Source: Atopomonas hussainii
GTDB taxonomy: Bacteria; Pseudomonadota; Gammaproteobacteria; Pseudomonadales; Pseudomonadaceae
DNA length: 64,000 bases
Assembly: GCF_900109735.1 (NCBI RefSeq)
Contig: NZ_FOAS01000009.1
Location: 62,001 to 126,000 of the forward strand
Reading direction: 5' to 3'
Below the pieces are notes generated by a model. That model made no database searches, was not told the origin of the DNA, and saw only the letters and a program-made list of their open reading frames with translations. The position numbers and the translations under genes were made by a program. Shown here piece by piece: positions 17,115 through 25,065 of this stretch. Positions within the stretch are counted from its first letter, which is position 1; the number at the start of each line of letters is the position of its first letter.

Positions 17115-18005
17115 TTAGCGCAGCGCGTAATCGGCGACTAAGCCAGCAAACAGCAGCAAGCCGCTGATGTGGTTGTTAAGAAACGCGCGCAGGCAGGCGC
17201 CGGGCTCGCGTTCGCGGATTAGCCAGTGCTGCCACGCAAAGGTCAGCAGCATGCCGACAAGGCCTAGGTGAAAGTACAGACCGAGCTTGAGCTGGCTGGC
17301 GGCGACGATTAAGAACAGCAGCGCTAAACCTTGCAGCAGGCCGATCATTAGGCGGTCGGCCTCGCCGAACAGGATGGCGGTGGATTTCACCCCGATTTTG
17401 AGGTCGTCTTCCCGGTCGCACAGGGCGTACTGCGTGTCGTAGGCCACCGTCCACAGCAGGTTGGCGATATACAGCAGCCATAAGGTGGCGGTTAAGCCGC
17501 CGGTTTCGGCGGCAAACGCCATCGGCATCGCCCAGCTAAACGCGGCGCCCAGCACCACCTGCGGGTAATAGGTGTAGCGCTTCATAAACGGGTACAGCGC
17601 CGCCAGCAGCGCGCCGCCGAGCGATAGCACAAGGGTGTAGAGGTTGGTGAACAGCACCAGCACCAGCGCCAGTGCCATCAGCACGGCGAACAAGATCAGC
17701 GCTTCTTTGGGCTGCACGCGACCACTGGCCAGCGGGCGTTCGCGGGTGCGCGCCACGTGGCCGTCGAAGTCGCGGTCGGCGTAGTCGTTAATCACGCAAC
17801 CGGCGGAGCGCATCACCACCACGCCTAAGGTGAAAATAATTAGGTTCGCGGTGCTCGGCACGCCTTCGGCAGCTACCCACAGTGCCCATAGGGTGGGCCA
17901 GAGCAGCAGATAAATGCCGATCGGGCGCTCCAAACGCATCAGCTGAATAAAGTCGAAGGCGCGAGGGTGAAGGTGGTTTAGGCGTTGCAGCAGCGCGACG
18001 TACAT
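17115..18005 (-). CDS. ubiA: 4-hydroxybenzoate octaprenyltransferase
   Basis: UbiA prenylates 4-hydroxybenzoate in the inner membrane, the second step of ubiquinone synthesis. The 296-residue protein is highly hydrophobic and carries the first aspartate-rich motif [24 protein letters not shown] and the second, [23 protein letters not shown]. It lies 27 bases after ubiC, which makes its substrate. Confidence 0.96.
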   Translation of the reverse strand: MYVALLQRLNHLHPRAFDFIQLMRLERPIGIYLLLWPTLWALWVAAEGVPSTANLIIFTLGVVVMRSAGCVINDYADRDFDGHVARTRERPLASGRVQPKEALILFAVLMALALVLVLFTNLYTLVLSLGGALLAALYPFMKRYTYYPQVVLGAAFSWAMPMAFAAETGGLTATLWLLYIANLLWTVAYDTQYALCDREDDLKIGVKSTAILFGEADRLMIGLLQGLALLFLIVAASQLKLGLYFHLGLVGMLLTFAWQHWLIREREPGACLRAFLNNHISGLLLFAGLVADYALR

Positions 18006-18032
18006 GACGGGGTTCCTTAGGCGACGCGGCGA

Positions 18033-18566
18033 TTATAGCTGGCCGAATAAGCTCGGCAGGAACACCTCGCACACCAGCACGCTCAGTCGCTCACGAGCAA
18101 AGCGCGAGCGCCGCGCCCATAGCTGTTCGGCGCGCACGCTGCTGGGCAGCCAGTCGGCAGGGTAGTGCGCTAGCTCAATCGGCCCGCGCTGAAACACGGG
18201 GCTGGTGAACAGCAGCTCACCCAGCGAGCGACTGCCTAAGTGGGCTAAATCAAACCCCGAGCCTTTCAGTGCCTCGCGGCTGGCCACGCTGCGGGCAAAC
18301 ACCCAAGGCTGCTCGTGGCCGCGCAGCAGCACTTCGCGCACCCAGCCTTGGCTGCCGGGGGCGACGCCCAGCGCACGGGCCTCATCAAGACGTAGGTTGT
18401 GCCAGCCTTCGTTTAATGGCTCGACCCGAAAGGCACCGTCTGCCAGCGCTTGCAGACGCCGCGTAAGCGAGCCCTGCTCCAGCAGCCAGTCGCGCTCGAT
18501 GGGCGTTGGGCCGGGATGCAGTTGACTGGGCAAGTGCCAGTGCAGGGGCAGAGAGGATAACGACAC
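18033..18566 (-). CDS. ubiC: Chorismate pyruvate-lyase
   Basis: UbiC releases pyruvate from chorismate to give 4-hydroxybenzoate for ubiquinone. The 177-residue protein has the family core LLEQGSLTRRLQAL, VREVLLRGHEQPWVFARSVA (arginine and glutamate of the active site) and LGELLFTSPVFQRGPIELA. It forms an operon with ubiA. In P. aeruginosa the glc (glycolate) locus lies between ubiC and rubredoxin; here only about 200 bases separate them. Confidence 0.93.
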   Translation of the reverse strand: MSLSSLPLHWHLPSQLHPGPTPIERDWLLEQGSLTRRLQALADGAFRVEPLNEGWHNLRLDEARALGVAPGSQGWVREVLLRGHEQPWVFARSVASREALKGSGFDLAHLGSRSLGELLFTSPVFQRGPIELAHYPADWLPSSVRAEQLWARRSRFARERLSVLVCEVFLPSLFGQL

Positions 18567-18702
18567 GACGTGATCAGTCCTTTAATTGGCGCAGCTGGCC
18601 GCGCTGGCCGGCGCGCGGCAGGTTACCATGATCGCGATAACCACGTGTGCGCCCGGCCTAACTTGGGTAGGGTGGCGCCGAGTGAGTCTTGATCCGACCA
18701 AA

Positions 18703-18721
18703 AAAATTGTTGGACAATTTT
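18703..18721. promoter_or_regulatory. Palindromic operator candidate between ubiC and rubredoxin
   Basis: AAAATTGT-TGG-ACAATTTT is a perfect 8-bp inverted repeat with a 3-base spacer. The core TTGTTGGACAA fits the TNGTNNNACNA pattern of FadR-subfamily GntR repressors. The binding protein is not in the window. It lies 46 bases before the rubredoxin start codon and could overlap its promoter. Confidence 0.5.
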
Positions 18722-18766
18722 AATAGTGCTCAGTGAGGCACCCGTAATAACGATGAGGACAGAGTG

Positions 18767-18934
18767 ATGAGTAAGTGGCAGTGCGTAGTTTGCGGCCTGA
18801 TTTATGACGAGGCGCAAGGCTGGCCCGAAGACGGCATCGCTGCCGGCACCAAGTGGCAAGACGTGCCCGAAGACTGGGTATGCCCCGACTGCGGCGTGGG
18901 CAAAGCCGACTTCGAAATGATCGAAATCGCTTAA
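18767..18934 (+). CDS. rubA: Rubredoxin
   Basis: Rubredoxin is a one-iron electron carrier that passes electrons from rubredoxin reductase to alkane hydroxylase or oxidative-stress enzymes. The 55-residue protein has both cysteine knuckles, CVVCG near the start and CPDCG near the end, plus the conserved [19 protein letters not shown] core. GATGAGGACAGAG precedes the ATG. It lies 75 bases before the reductase gene. Only one copy is present, whereas P. aeruginosa has two adjacent rubredoxins here. Confidence 0.97.
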   Translation: MSKWQCVVCGLIYDEAQGWPEDGIAAGTKWQDVPEDWVCPDCGVGKADFEMIEIA

Positions 18935-19009
18935 TCAGCGACCGTCATAGGCCTTTGCAGTGGTTGCGCAAGCAGCACGCGGAGGCCCTGTTGCAGCACA
19001 GGAGAGAGC

Positions 19010-20161
19010 ATGAGCAGTAAACCTTTGGTCATCGTCGGCACGGGGCTGGCCGGTTATAACCTCGCGCGCGAATGGCGCAAGCTCGATAGCAGCACGCCGC
19101 TGCTGCTAATCAGCGCCGATGACGGGCGTTCGTACTCTAAGCCCATGCTCTCCACCGGCTTTGCGAAAAACAAACAAGCCGATGAGCTGGTGATGGCTGA
19201 TGTCGGTGCCATGGCCGAGCAATTAAATGCCGAGATCCGCACCCACACCCCTGTCACGCGTATCGAGCCAGACGCCAAGCGCCTGTGGCTGGGTGCTGAG
19301 GCCATCGACTACCGCGATTTAGTATTGGCCTTAGGGGCTGATCCGATTGCCTTGGATATCCCCGGCGATGCCGCCGATCACGTCTACGCAATCAATGATC
19401 TTGAAGACTACGCACGCTTTCGCGCCGCGATAGACGGCAAGCAGCGTGTGCTGCTGATGGGCGCCGGTTTGATTGGCTGTGAATTTGCCAATGACTTAAC
19501 CAGCGGCGGCTTGCAAGTGAGCGTGGTGGCGCCCTGCGATCAGGTGATGCCCGGCTTGATTCAGCCGCAAGCCGCCGAGGCAGTGCAGCACGCGCTGCAA
19601 GCATTAGGCGTGGCATTTCACCTAGGCCCGGTGGTCAGTCGCTTAAGCCGCGATGGCGCAGCGCTGCGTGCGGAGCTATCCGACGGCACTGTGCTGGCCT
19701 GCGATGCGGTGGTGTCTGCCGTGGGCCTGCGTCCGCGCACGCAGCTGGCCGCAGCGGCAGGGCTGACATTGGGCCGTGGCATTGCCGTGGATCGTCAGCT
19801 GCAAAGCAGCGCCGCGCACATCTACGCCTTGGGCGATTGCGCCGAAGTTGCTGGGTTAAACCTGCAATACGTGATGCCGCTGATGAGCTGCGCGCGCGCC
19901 CTGGCGAAAACCTTAGCTGGCGAACCCACGGCGGTGAGCTATGGCCCCATGCCCGTGGTGGTGAAAACCCCTGCGTGCCCCTTGGTGGTGTCGCCGCCAC
20001 CGGCTGGCAGCGCTGGGCAGTGGAGCGTTGAAGGTGAGGCGCCAGACCTGCGCATTCTGTGTAAAGACGCCAGCGGCGCGCTGCTGGGCTTTAACCTGAC
20101 CGGCGGCTGCGTGAGCGAACGCATGGCACTGAATAAGTCGCTGCCTGCTGTGTTGGCATAA
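19010..20161 (+). CDS. rubB: Rubredoxin-NAD(+) reductase
   Basis: This FAD enzyme moves electrons from NADH to rubredoxin. The 383-residue protein has two Rossmann motifs, [18 protein letters not shown] (FAD) and [17 protein letters not shown] (NADH). [15 protein letters not shown] closes the FAD site, and a small C-terminal domain is expected for rubredoxin contact. The adjacent rubredoxin gene supports the partner assignment. AGGAGAGAGC precedes the ATG. Confidence 0.93.
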   Translation: MSSKPLVIVGTGLAGYNLAREWRKLDSSTPLLLISADDGRSYSKPMLSTGFAKNKQADELVMADVGAMAEQLNAEIRTHTPVTRIEPDAKRLWLGAEAIDYRDLVLALGADPIALDIPGDAADHVYAINDLEDYARFRAAIDGKQRVLLMGAGLIGCEFANDLTSGGLQVSVVAPCDQVMPGLIQPQAAEAVQHALQALGVAFHLGPVVSRLSRDGAALRAELSDGTVLACDAVVSAVGLRPRTQLAAAAGLTLGRGIAVDRQLQSSAAHIYALGDCAEVAGLNLQYVMPLMSCARALAKTLAGEPTAVSYGPMPVVVKTPACPLVVSPPPAGSAGQWSVEGEAPDLRILCKDASGALLGFNLTGGCVSERMALNKSLPAVLA

Positions 20162-20316
20162 AAAGCTGGCGTTTTGGCACGTATGTCATGTGAATGGCCG
20201 CGCAAAATGTAGGACAAGGCTGGCGCGGGCGCGTATCCCGTGCCATGCTCCAAAGCGTTCTTTCGTGCTGCCGCCACGAGAGTCAGACTGACGTCGACCA
20301 GGAAGAGTCGGCGCGC

Positions 20317-20333
20317 AACAACAACAAAAAAAC
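20317..20333 (+). promoter_or_regulatory. A-rich Hfq/Crc-type motif in the HU leader
   Basis: AACAACAACAAAAAAAC lies 17-33 bases before the HU start codon and contains the AANAANAA pattern. In pseudomonads Hfq with Crc binds this pattern to block translation during catabolite repression. Whether this site is used is unknown; crc itself is at 45034-45813. Confidence 0.4.
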
Positions 20334-20349
20334 CGTCAACGAGGCTGTT

Positions 20350-20622
20350 ATGCGTAAACCGGAACTTGCTGCTGCAATCGCCGACAAGGCTGATCTGTCT
20401 AAAGAACAAGCCAATCGCGTCCTGAATGTCGTTCTCGACGAAATCACCAACGCTCTAAACCGTAAAGATTCTGTGACCCTAGTGGGTTTTGGCACCTTTG
20501 CGCAGCGCCATCGTGGTGCGCGCACCGGTAAAAACCCGCAGACCGGCGCTCCGGTGCAAATTAAGGCCAGCAACACCGTTGCCTTTAAGCCCGGCAAGGC
20601 CCTGAAAGACGCCGTTAATTAA
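20350..20622 (+). CDS. hupA: HU family DNA-binding protein
   Basis: HU bends and wraps DNA in the nucleoid. The 90-residue protein starts MRKPELAAAIADKADLSKEQANRVLN and has the DNA-binding arm region GFGTFAQRHRGARTGKNPQTG and the end VAFKPGKALKDAVN typical of HU. The ATG at 20350 follows GAGG; the longer open frame upstream has no HU-like sequence. It is monocistronic, closed by the terminator at 20669. Confidence 0.95.
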   Translation: MRKPELAAAIADKADLSKEQANRVLNVVLDEITNALNRKDSVTLVGFGTFAQRHRGARTGKNPQTGAPVQIKASNTVAFKPGKALKDAVN

Positions 20623-20668
20623 GCGGCTCGCGCGCGCAGTCGGCGCTACCTGACTGCCCTCCACGCAA

Positions 20669-20697
20669 GCGCCCAACTTAGGTTGGGCGTTTTTATT
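20669..20697 (+). terminator. Rho-independent terminator after HU
   Basis: CGCCCAAC, a short loop (TTAG), then GTTGGGCG followed by TTTTTATT. It starts about 47 bases after the HU stop codon. Confidence 0.9.
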
Positions 20698-20748
20698 GGC
20701 GGGCTTTTTAGAATCGCAGGTCCTTTTTCGCCGCTTAAGGGGCTGTCG

Positions 20749-21144
20749 ATGAAATTCCGTTTTCTGCTGTGGATGATGGGCCGTATGTTGGCCAAGGCCA
20801 GCAAAACTAATCCGGCCATGCAGAAGCAACTGGAAGGTCAGGACATGGTGTTCCAGCTGCACACCTTAGATGGCAAAGTGGCGCGCCACTTCGTGGTGAA
20901 AAACCTGCGTATCACCAGTCACGGCGGCAGCCATCCGCAGCCGGCGTTCTCACTGGGTTTCCGTGACAGCGCTTATGGCTTCGCGACCATGACCGCGAAG
21001 AACAAGCAGCTGGCTTTTATGCAGGGTGTGCAGAACAAAGACATCCAGATTCAGGGCAACCCCGGTCTGGTGCTGTGGTTCCAAGGTCTGACCAAGTACT
21101 TGGCGCCGAAGAAGAAAGACTCCTCGAGCAAGAAAGCCGCGTAA
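20749..21144 (+). CDS. Conserved SCP2-like small protein
   Basis: The 131-residue protein starts MKFRFLLWMMGRMLAKASKTNPAMQKQLEG. Its central part, HFVVKNLRITSHGG and PAFSLGFRDSAYGFATMTAKNKQLAFMQGVQNKDIQIQGNPGLVLWFQGLTK, recalls the sterol-carrier-protein-2 fold, which binds lipids. The tail is lysine-rich (KKKDSSSKKAA). The position next to HU matches the conserved hypothetical PA5347. No function is established. Confidence 0.75.
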   Translation: MKFRFLLWMMGRMLAKASKTNPAMQKQLEGQDMVFQLHTLDGKVARHFVVKNLRITSHGGSHPQPAFSLGFRDSAYGFATMTAKNKQLAFMQGVQNKDIQIQGNPGLVLWFQGLTKYLAPKKKDSSSKKAA

Positions 21145-21166
21145 CCCACAGATGGGTGCAGGCACT

Positions 21167-21303
21167 CAGGCCGCAAGAAAGCCCGCGAGCGAAGGCTAGG
21201 CAAGGCAAAAACAGGTGAAAAGCGCAGTTTACGTGCGGTAAATGAGCATTTGAGCCTGTTTTTAACGCCGCATAGCCGAGTGCAGCTGCTTTCTTGCGGC
21301 CTG
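21167..21303. repeat. Hairpin element with matching arms, copy A
   Basis: A core of about 105 bases is flanked by a perfect 16-bp inverted repeat, CAGGCCGCAAGAAAGC at the left and its complement at 21288-21303. Inside, AAAAACAGG pairs with CCTGTTTTT and GTTTAC with GTAAAT, so the whole unit can fold as one long stem. The core is about 90% identical to copy B at 22835-23000, but the outer arms are different sequences. It follows the SCP2-like gene by 22 bases. Confidence 0.8.
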
Positions 21304-21376
21304 ATTTGTGTGTCTGTCGCTTGGCGGTTCCTCTACATTTCGCTAGGCTCAGCGCGCAGTTGTTGAGGGTTTCTTC

Positions 21377-22156
21377 ATGCGCGTATCCGGTTTTGCCTCC
21401 TTGCTGGCGCTGATGGCCAGTGTCGTTTCCCTAAATGCTTTCAGTGCCGAACAGCCTGCCGCCAGCAGCACGATTAACCGTGCCTTTGAGGTGGCTGGTA
21501 TTCATTTGCTCTGCGAGCAAGCCGCACCGCTGCTGCAGCGTGGCCTGCCGGAAGCGTTAAGCCAGCAATACCAAGCCAGCCTTAACCAGCAATTTGCCGC
21601 GCGCGAGTTGTGCGCCAGCCTCGCTCGTGATGTGCAGTTGACGCTGAATGAAGAACAGCTGGCCAAGGTCACTGTGCTGCTGGATAACCCCATTGCCGCC
21701 ACCATGACCGAGCAAGAGCGTTTAGCCACTGGCCCCGGCCCAGAGGGCAGCTTGGGCTTGGCGGCCTATCGCAGCAAAGTGCTGGAGCAAACCCCGCGTG
21801 GTCCACGGGTGGACTTGGTCGAGCGCTTAGATGCCGCCGCGCAAACCAGCGCACTGACTAGCCGTTTGCGCTATGAGGTGGGTAAAACCCAAGCGCTGCT
21901 TAACCTCAAAGCCCAAGGCGCCGAGTTAAGTGAAGAAGAGCTAAGCCGCCAGACTGCCGAACAAGGTCGCAAGCTTGACGAGATTAGCCGCGAGCAAGTG
22001 AAAGTCTTTTTGCTTTACGCCTACCGCCGCGTACCCAGCGAAACCTTACAAACCTACGTGGAGCTGTACGAACAGCCGCCGGTTAAAGCACTGATGCGCA
22101 CGGTGAAAGACAGCCTTAGTCACGTGTTTGCCGAGCGCCGAGGGCAGCTGAAATAA
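21377..22156 (+). CDS. Exported protein of unknown function (possibly DUF2059-like)
   Basis: The 259-residue protein has a signal peptide (MRVSGFASLLALMASVVSLNAFSA). It is largely helical by composition and has two cysteines near residues 45 and 75. The last 50 residues, EQVKVFLLYAYRRVPSETLQTYVELYEQPPVKALM, loosely recall the DUF2059 domain, in which short helices end in a Y-x-x-P-x-G-like segment; the match is weak. It stands alone between two copies of the hairpin element. Confidence 0.6.
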   Translation: MRVSGFASLLALMASVVSLNAFSAEQPAASSTINRAFEVAGIHLLCEQAAPLLQRGLPEALSQQYQASLNQQFAARELCASLARDVQLTLNEEQLAKVTVLLDNPIAATMTEQERLATGPGPEGSLGLAAYRSKVLEQTPRGPRVDLVERLDAAAQTSALTSRLRYEVGKTQALLNLKAQGAELSEEELSRQTAEQGRKLDEISREQVKVFLLYAYRRVPSETLQTYVELYEQPPVKALMRTVKDSLSHVFAERRGQLK

Positions 22157-22180
22157 GCTGCGTAGGGAACTTAGAGTCTG

Positions 22181-22813
22181 CTAGCGTTCACTCAGCGCTA
22201 ATCGCCCCGCTAAGGCCAACAATACCCCACCCAGCAAGCGGTCTAGCCACAAGGCCGCTTTCGGTTGTTCGCGGAAGAACCGCGTCGCGCGCCCAGCCAG
22301 CAGCACAAAGCTGCCTTCCACCAACATAGCGACCACAATCACCAGCAGGCCGAGGCCGATCAGTTGCAGGGTCGGTTGGCCGTGCTCGGGGCGCACAAAC
22401 TGTGGCAAGAAGGCCATAAAGAAGATCGCCACCTTGGGGTTAAGAATGTCCACCAGCACGCCTTCGCGGTACGCCCGCCAGGCGCTGCGCGGTGCATCTT
22501 GAGCGGCTTTGGGGGTAAAGCTGCTGCCGGCGCTGCGTAGGGTTTGCACGCCTAAATAGACTAAATAGGCCGCGCCTAAGTACTTCACCACGCTAAACGC
22601 CAAGGCCGAGCTGGCCAGCAGCGCGGATAAGCCCAGCGCGGCGGCCAGCACATGCACCACCGCGCCCGAGCACACGCCCGCCGCCGAGGCCAAGCCCACG
22701 CGGGTGCCGTGCGCCAAGGTGCGCGAGAGAATAAACAGCAGATCAGGGCCGGGGGCTAAGTTCAGCGCCAGTGCGGCGCTAAAAAACACCAGCCAGTAGG
22801 TGAGGTCGTCCAT
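22181..22813 (-). CDS. LysE/RhtB family amino-acid exporter
   Basis: The 210-residue protein has about six hydrophobic helices and the family signature at the start: ALALNLAPGPDLLFILSRTLAHGTRVGLASAAGVCSG. It is followed by YLGVQTLRSAG and the conserved LNPKVAIFFMAFLPQFV. Members export amino acids or homoserine lactones; the substrate cannot be predicted. It runs convergent to the exported protein gene at 21377-22156. Confidence 0.9.
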   Translation of the reverse strand: MDDLTYWLVFFSAALALNLAPGPDLLFILSRTLAHGTRVGLASAAGVCSGAVVHVLAAALGLSALLASSALAFSVVKYLGAAYLVYLGVQTLRSAGSSFTPKAAQDAPRSAWRAYREGVLVDILNPKVAIFFMAFLPQFVRPEHGQPTLQLIGLGLLVIVVAMLVEGSFVLLAGRATRFFREQPKAALWLDRLLGGVLLALAGRLALSER

Positions 22814-22834
22814 GAGTCATTACCCAAGCAAAGA

Positions 22835-23000
22835 AAGACCGCCGGTCCAGACTGTGTGAAAACGTCGCGAGCGTAGGCTAGGCAAGGCAAAAACAGGCGA
22901 AAAAGCGCAGTTTACGTGTGGTAAATGAGCATTTTGAGCCTGTTTTTAACGCTGCATAGCCAAGTGCAGTAGTTTTCACCCAGTCTGGGTTGGCGGTCTT
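22835..23000. repeat. Hairpin element with matching arms, copy B
   Basis: The core matches copy A, but the arms are AAGACCGCC-GGT-CCAGACTG and on to GTGAAAAC at the left. At the right they are the near-perfect complement of that sequence (25 of 29 positions). Read on the minus strand the unit lies just after the HDOD gene stop, and the last arm is followed by a T-rich stretch (TCTTTCTTTG), like a terminator. The arms share no similarity with those of copy A. Confidence 0.8.
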
Positions 23001-23020
23001 GTGTATGAGGTCTGGCTAGT

Positions 23021-24439
23021 TTAACCGCCGCTTTGGTGAAATTGGCTAATCAGTTCGCGCAGCGCCACTTCGGCATCCATCACCTTATTGACTGCCTCCA
23101 GCGCTTTATCCGGTTCGATATTCAGCGCTTGATATAGCTCAGCGGGGATCGGCTCTTGGCTATCGCCACCGATACCGCGTTGGTGCAGCAAGCGTGTGGC
23201 GAGGCAAACCAAGTTGGCATAGGCGTGATGCGCACCGCGATAGCTGGGGTCGTGCTGAAAGCGCAGTGCGGTGGCGATTTCTTCGGGCATGTCCCAAAAG
23301 CGCATCAGCCAGCCGCCCATTTGCTCGCGGCTAATGCCCAGCAGGTGTTGCTCCAGCACGTTGTGCGGCACGTGCGGGTTGGCCTCCATGTGTCGGCAGA
23401 TCAGCGAGAAATGTGGCGGAAACACATGCGCCAACACCAGATAACCGAAGTTATGCAGCAGGCCGGCGAGATAGCTCAAGCCGGCCTCAGGGCGCTGAGG
23501 GCGTGGAATGGCGCGGGTCAAGCCTTCGATAACCGCGGCGGTGTAAATGGCTTGGTCCCAGTAGGGAATGCCCTTTTGCGGGCCGTCTTTGGGCAGGCTC
23601 AGGCTTTTGCCCAGGGCTAGGCCCAGCGCCAGATTAATCACCAAATCAAAACCCAGCACGCGGACGATGGCGTCTTCTACCGAGCGAATCTTGCCCGGCG
23701 CGGCGTAATAGGGCGAGGCTGCCCAGCTGACTACTTGCGCGGCCAGCGCGGGGTCGGTTTCCACCACGCCGGTGATGTCTTCTACGGTGGCATCGGGGTC
23801 GACGCGCAGCTTGATGATTTTCTGCGCGGTTTCTGCTAGCGGCGGGATTTCTAAGGTTTCTTCCAAACGCTGGCGAATACGCCGGGCGGTGAAGTTTTGC
23901 ACCGCTTGGGTGATTTCTTCGCGGTCGTCGTCGGGGCGGTCGAGGTTTGGTTGGATTTGCGCCAGCGGCACGGCAAAGCGCGCTGAGCTGGCTTTGCTGA
24001 GCAGACTTTTAAAGTTGGGGGTGGGCATCTCCAGCAGCACACCTTTGTGCCCCGAATCGATCAGCACGGTGGGCGGGGTGAGTAAGCCTTCCTCATAAAT
24101 GCACGGTGAGCTGGTCAGCGGCGGCAGGCCCGGTAAACCGTCGAGCTTGTGTTTGCCGAGCATGCGGTCGAGGCGCTCTTGGCGCACCGGGTTGAGCTTG
24201 CGTCCGGTGAGCTCGTTGAGTGCGGCCAAGTCGAGCAAATGGCTCTGCGGGAAGAGCACCAGTAACGCGCCCACTTGGTCATCCAGCAGCATGGCTTGCA
24301 CACGCTGGGCGGCGTCGATGTTGGGGTTATCCAGCACCATCTGATAGGGCAAAGACAATTTGCTCATCAGTTGCTGAATGATGCCGGGAACGGCAGGCGG
24401 AGGGATCTGGGCGTCGGTCATGGCCAGTGGCTCGCTCAT
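23021..24439 (-). CDS. YbaK-like plus HDOD domain protein
   Basis: The 472-residue protein joins two modules. The first, about residues 20-165, resembles the YbaK/aminoacyl-tRNA deacylase fold (MVLDNPNIDAAQRVQAMLLDDQVGALLVLFPQ). The second, about 200-410, is an HDOD domain (VDPDATVEDITGVVETDPALAAQVVSWA, YLAGLLHNFGYLVLAHVFP), a degenerate HD fold used in signalling. The start MSEPLAMTD at 24439 follows AAAGGT; the open frame reaches back 39 codons without a better site. The synteny fits PA5346. Its role is unknown. Confidence 0.85.
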   Translation of the reverse strand: MSEPLAMTDAQIPPPAVPGIIQQLMSKLSLPYQMVLDNPNIDAAQRVQAMLLDDQVGALLVLFPQSHLLDLAALNELTGRKLNPVRQERLDRMLGKHKLDGLPGLPPLTSSPCIYEEGLLTPPTVLIDSGHKGVLLEMPTPNFKSLLSKASSARFAVPLAQIQPNLDRPDDDREEITQAVQNFTARRIRQRLEETLEIPPLAETAQKIIKLRVDPDATVEDITGVVETDPALAAQVVSWAASPYYAAPGKIRSVEDAIVRVLGFDLVINLALGLALGKSLSLPKDGPQKGIPYWDQAIYTAAVIEGLTRAIPRPQRPEAGLSYLAGLLHNFGYLVLAHVFPPHFSLICRHMEANPHVPHNVLEQHLLGISREQMGGWLMRFWDMPEEIATALRFQHDPSYRGAHHAYANLVCLATRLLHQRGIGGDSQEPIPAELYQALNIEPDKALEAVNKVMDAEVALRELISQFHQSGG

Positions 24440-24604
24440 CGCGCATACCTTTTGCTGAGTTTTCTTGCAGTATAAACAGCTTGCAGCGAATTGCCCCCAC
24501 CGGCTAGCCGCCAGTGGTGCGGAAAACTTGACCACTGACAAGGACAACGTCGGCATGGCTTGCCTAGCCTGAGCCTATTCACCTAACCAAGCTGGAGAGG
24601 CGCC

Positions 24605-25051
24605 ATGCGCACACTGGTGATCGGCGTGCTGCTGGGTTGGCTTAGCCCAACGCTGGCGGGGCAGCCCCTGACGGAGTATCAACCGCTGCTGGATGAAGGC
24701 TTGCGCGAGCGCTTGCAGGCGGCGGATAGCGCCGCTGGTGAGGCATTTTTTGCCCGCAAATGCGCGCAGTGCCACGATGCCGCCGGCGATGGCATCGACT
24801 TCACCGGCCCGCTGCTATGGAACGTGGTGAACCGACCGATAGCCGCGCGGGCGGGGTTTAACTACTCTGCGGCCATGCGTGCGACTAGCGGCCGTTGGGA
24901 CTTGCCCGCGCTGGATTACTACCTCGCCGATACCAAGCGTGCGATACCCGGGCGCAGCATGAACTTTGGCGGCATTAGCGACGCCGAGCTGCGCGCCAGT
25001 GTGTTGCTGTATTTACGCAGCCTGAGCGATGCGCCGGTGCCATTGCCCTGA
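24605..25051 (+). CDS. Periplasmic class I cytochrome c
   Basis: The 148-residue protein has a signal peptide (MRTLVIGVLLGWLSPTLAG) and one heme-binding motif CAQCH (Cys53, Cys56, His57). The distal methionine is probably Met119 in GRSMNFGGI. The G-x-x-F-x-x-K/R spacing before the heme site and the helix DAELRASVLLYLRSLSD at the end fit mitochondrial-type cytochrome c. The redox partner is not evident from neighbours. GAGAGGCGCC precedes the ATG. Confidence 0.88.
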   Translation: MRTLVIGVLLGWLSPTLAGQPLTEYQPLLDEGLRERLQAADSAAGEAFFARKCAQCHDAAGDGIDFTGPLLWNVVNRPIAARAGFNYSAAMRATSGRWDLPALDYYLADTKRAIPGRSMNFGGISDAELRASVLLYLRSLSDAPVPLP

Positions 25052-25065
25052 ATAAAAGGCTGAAC

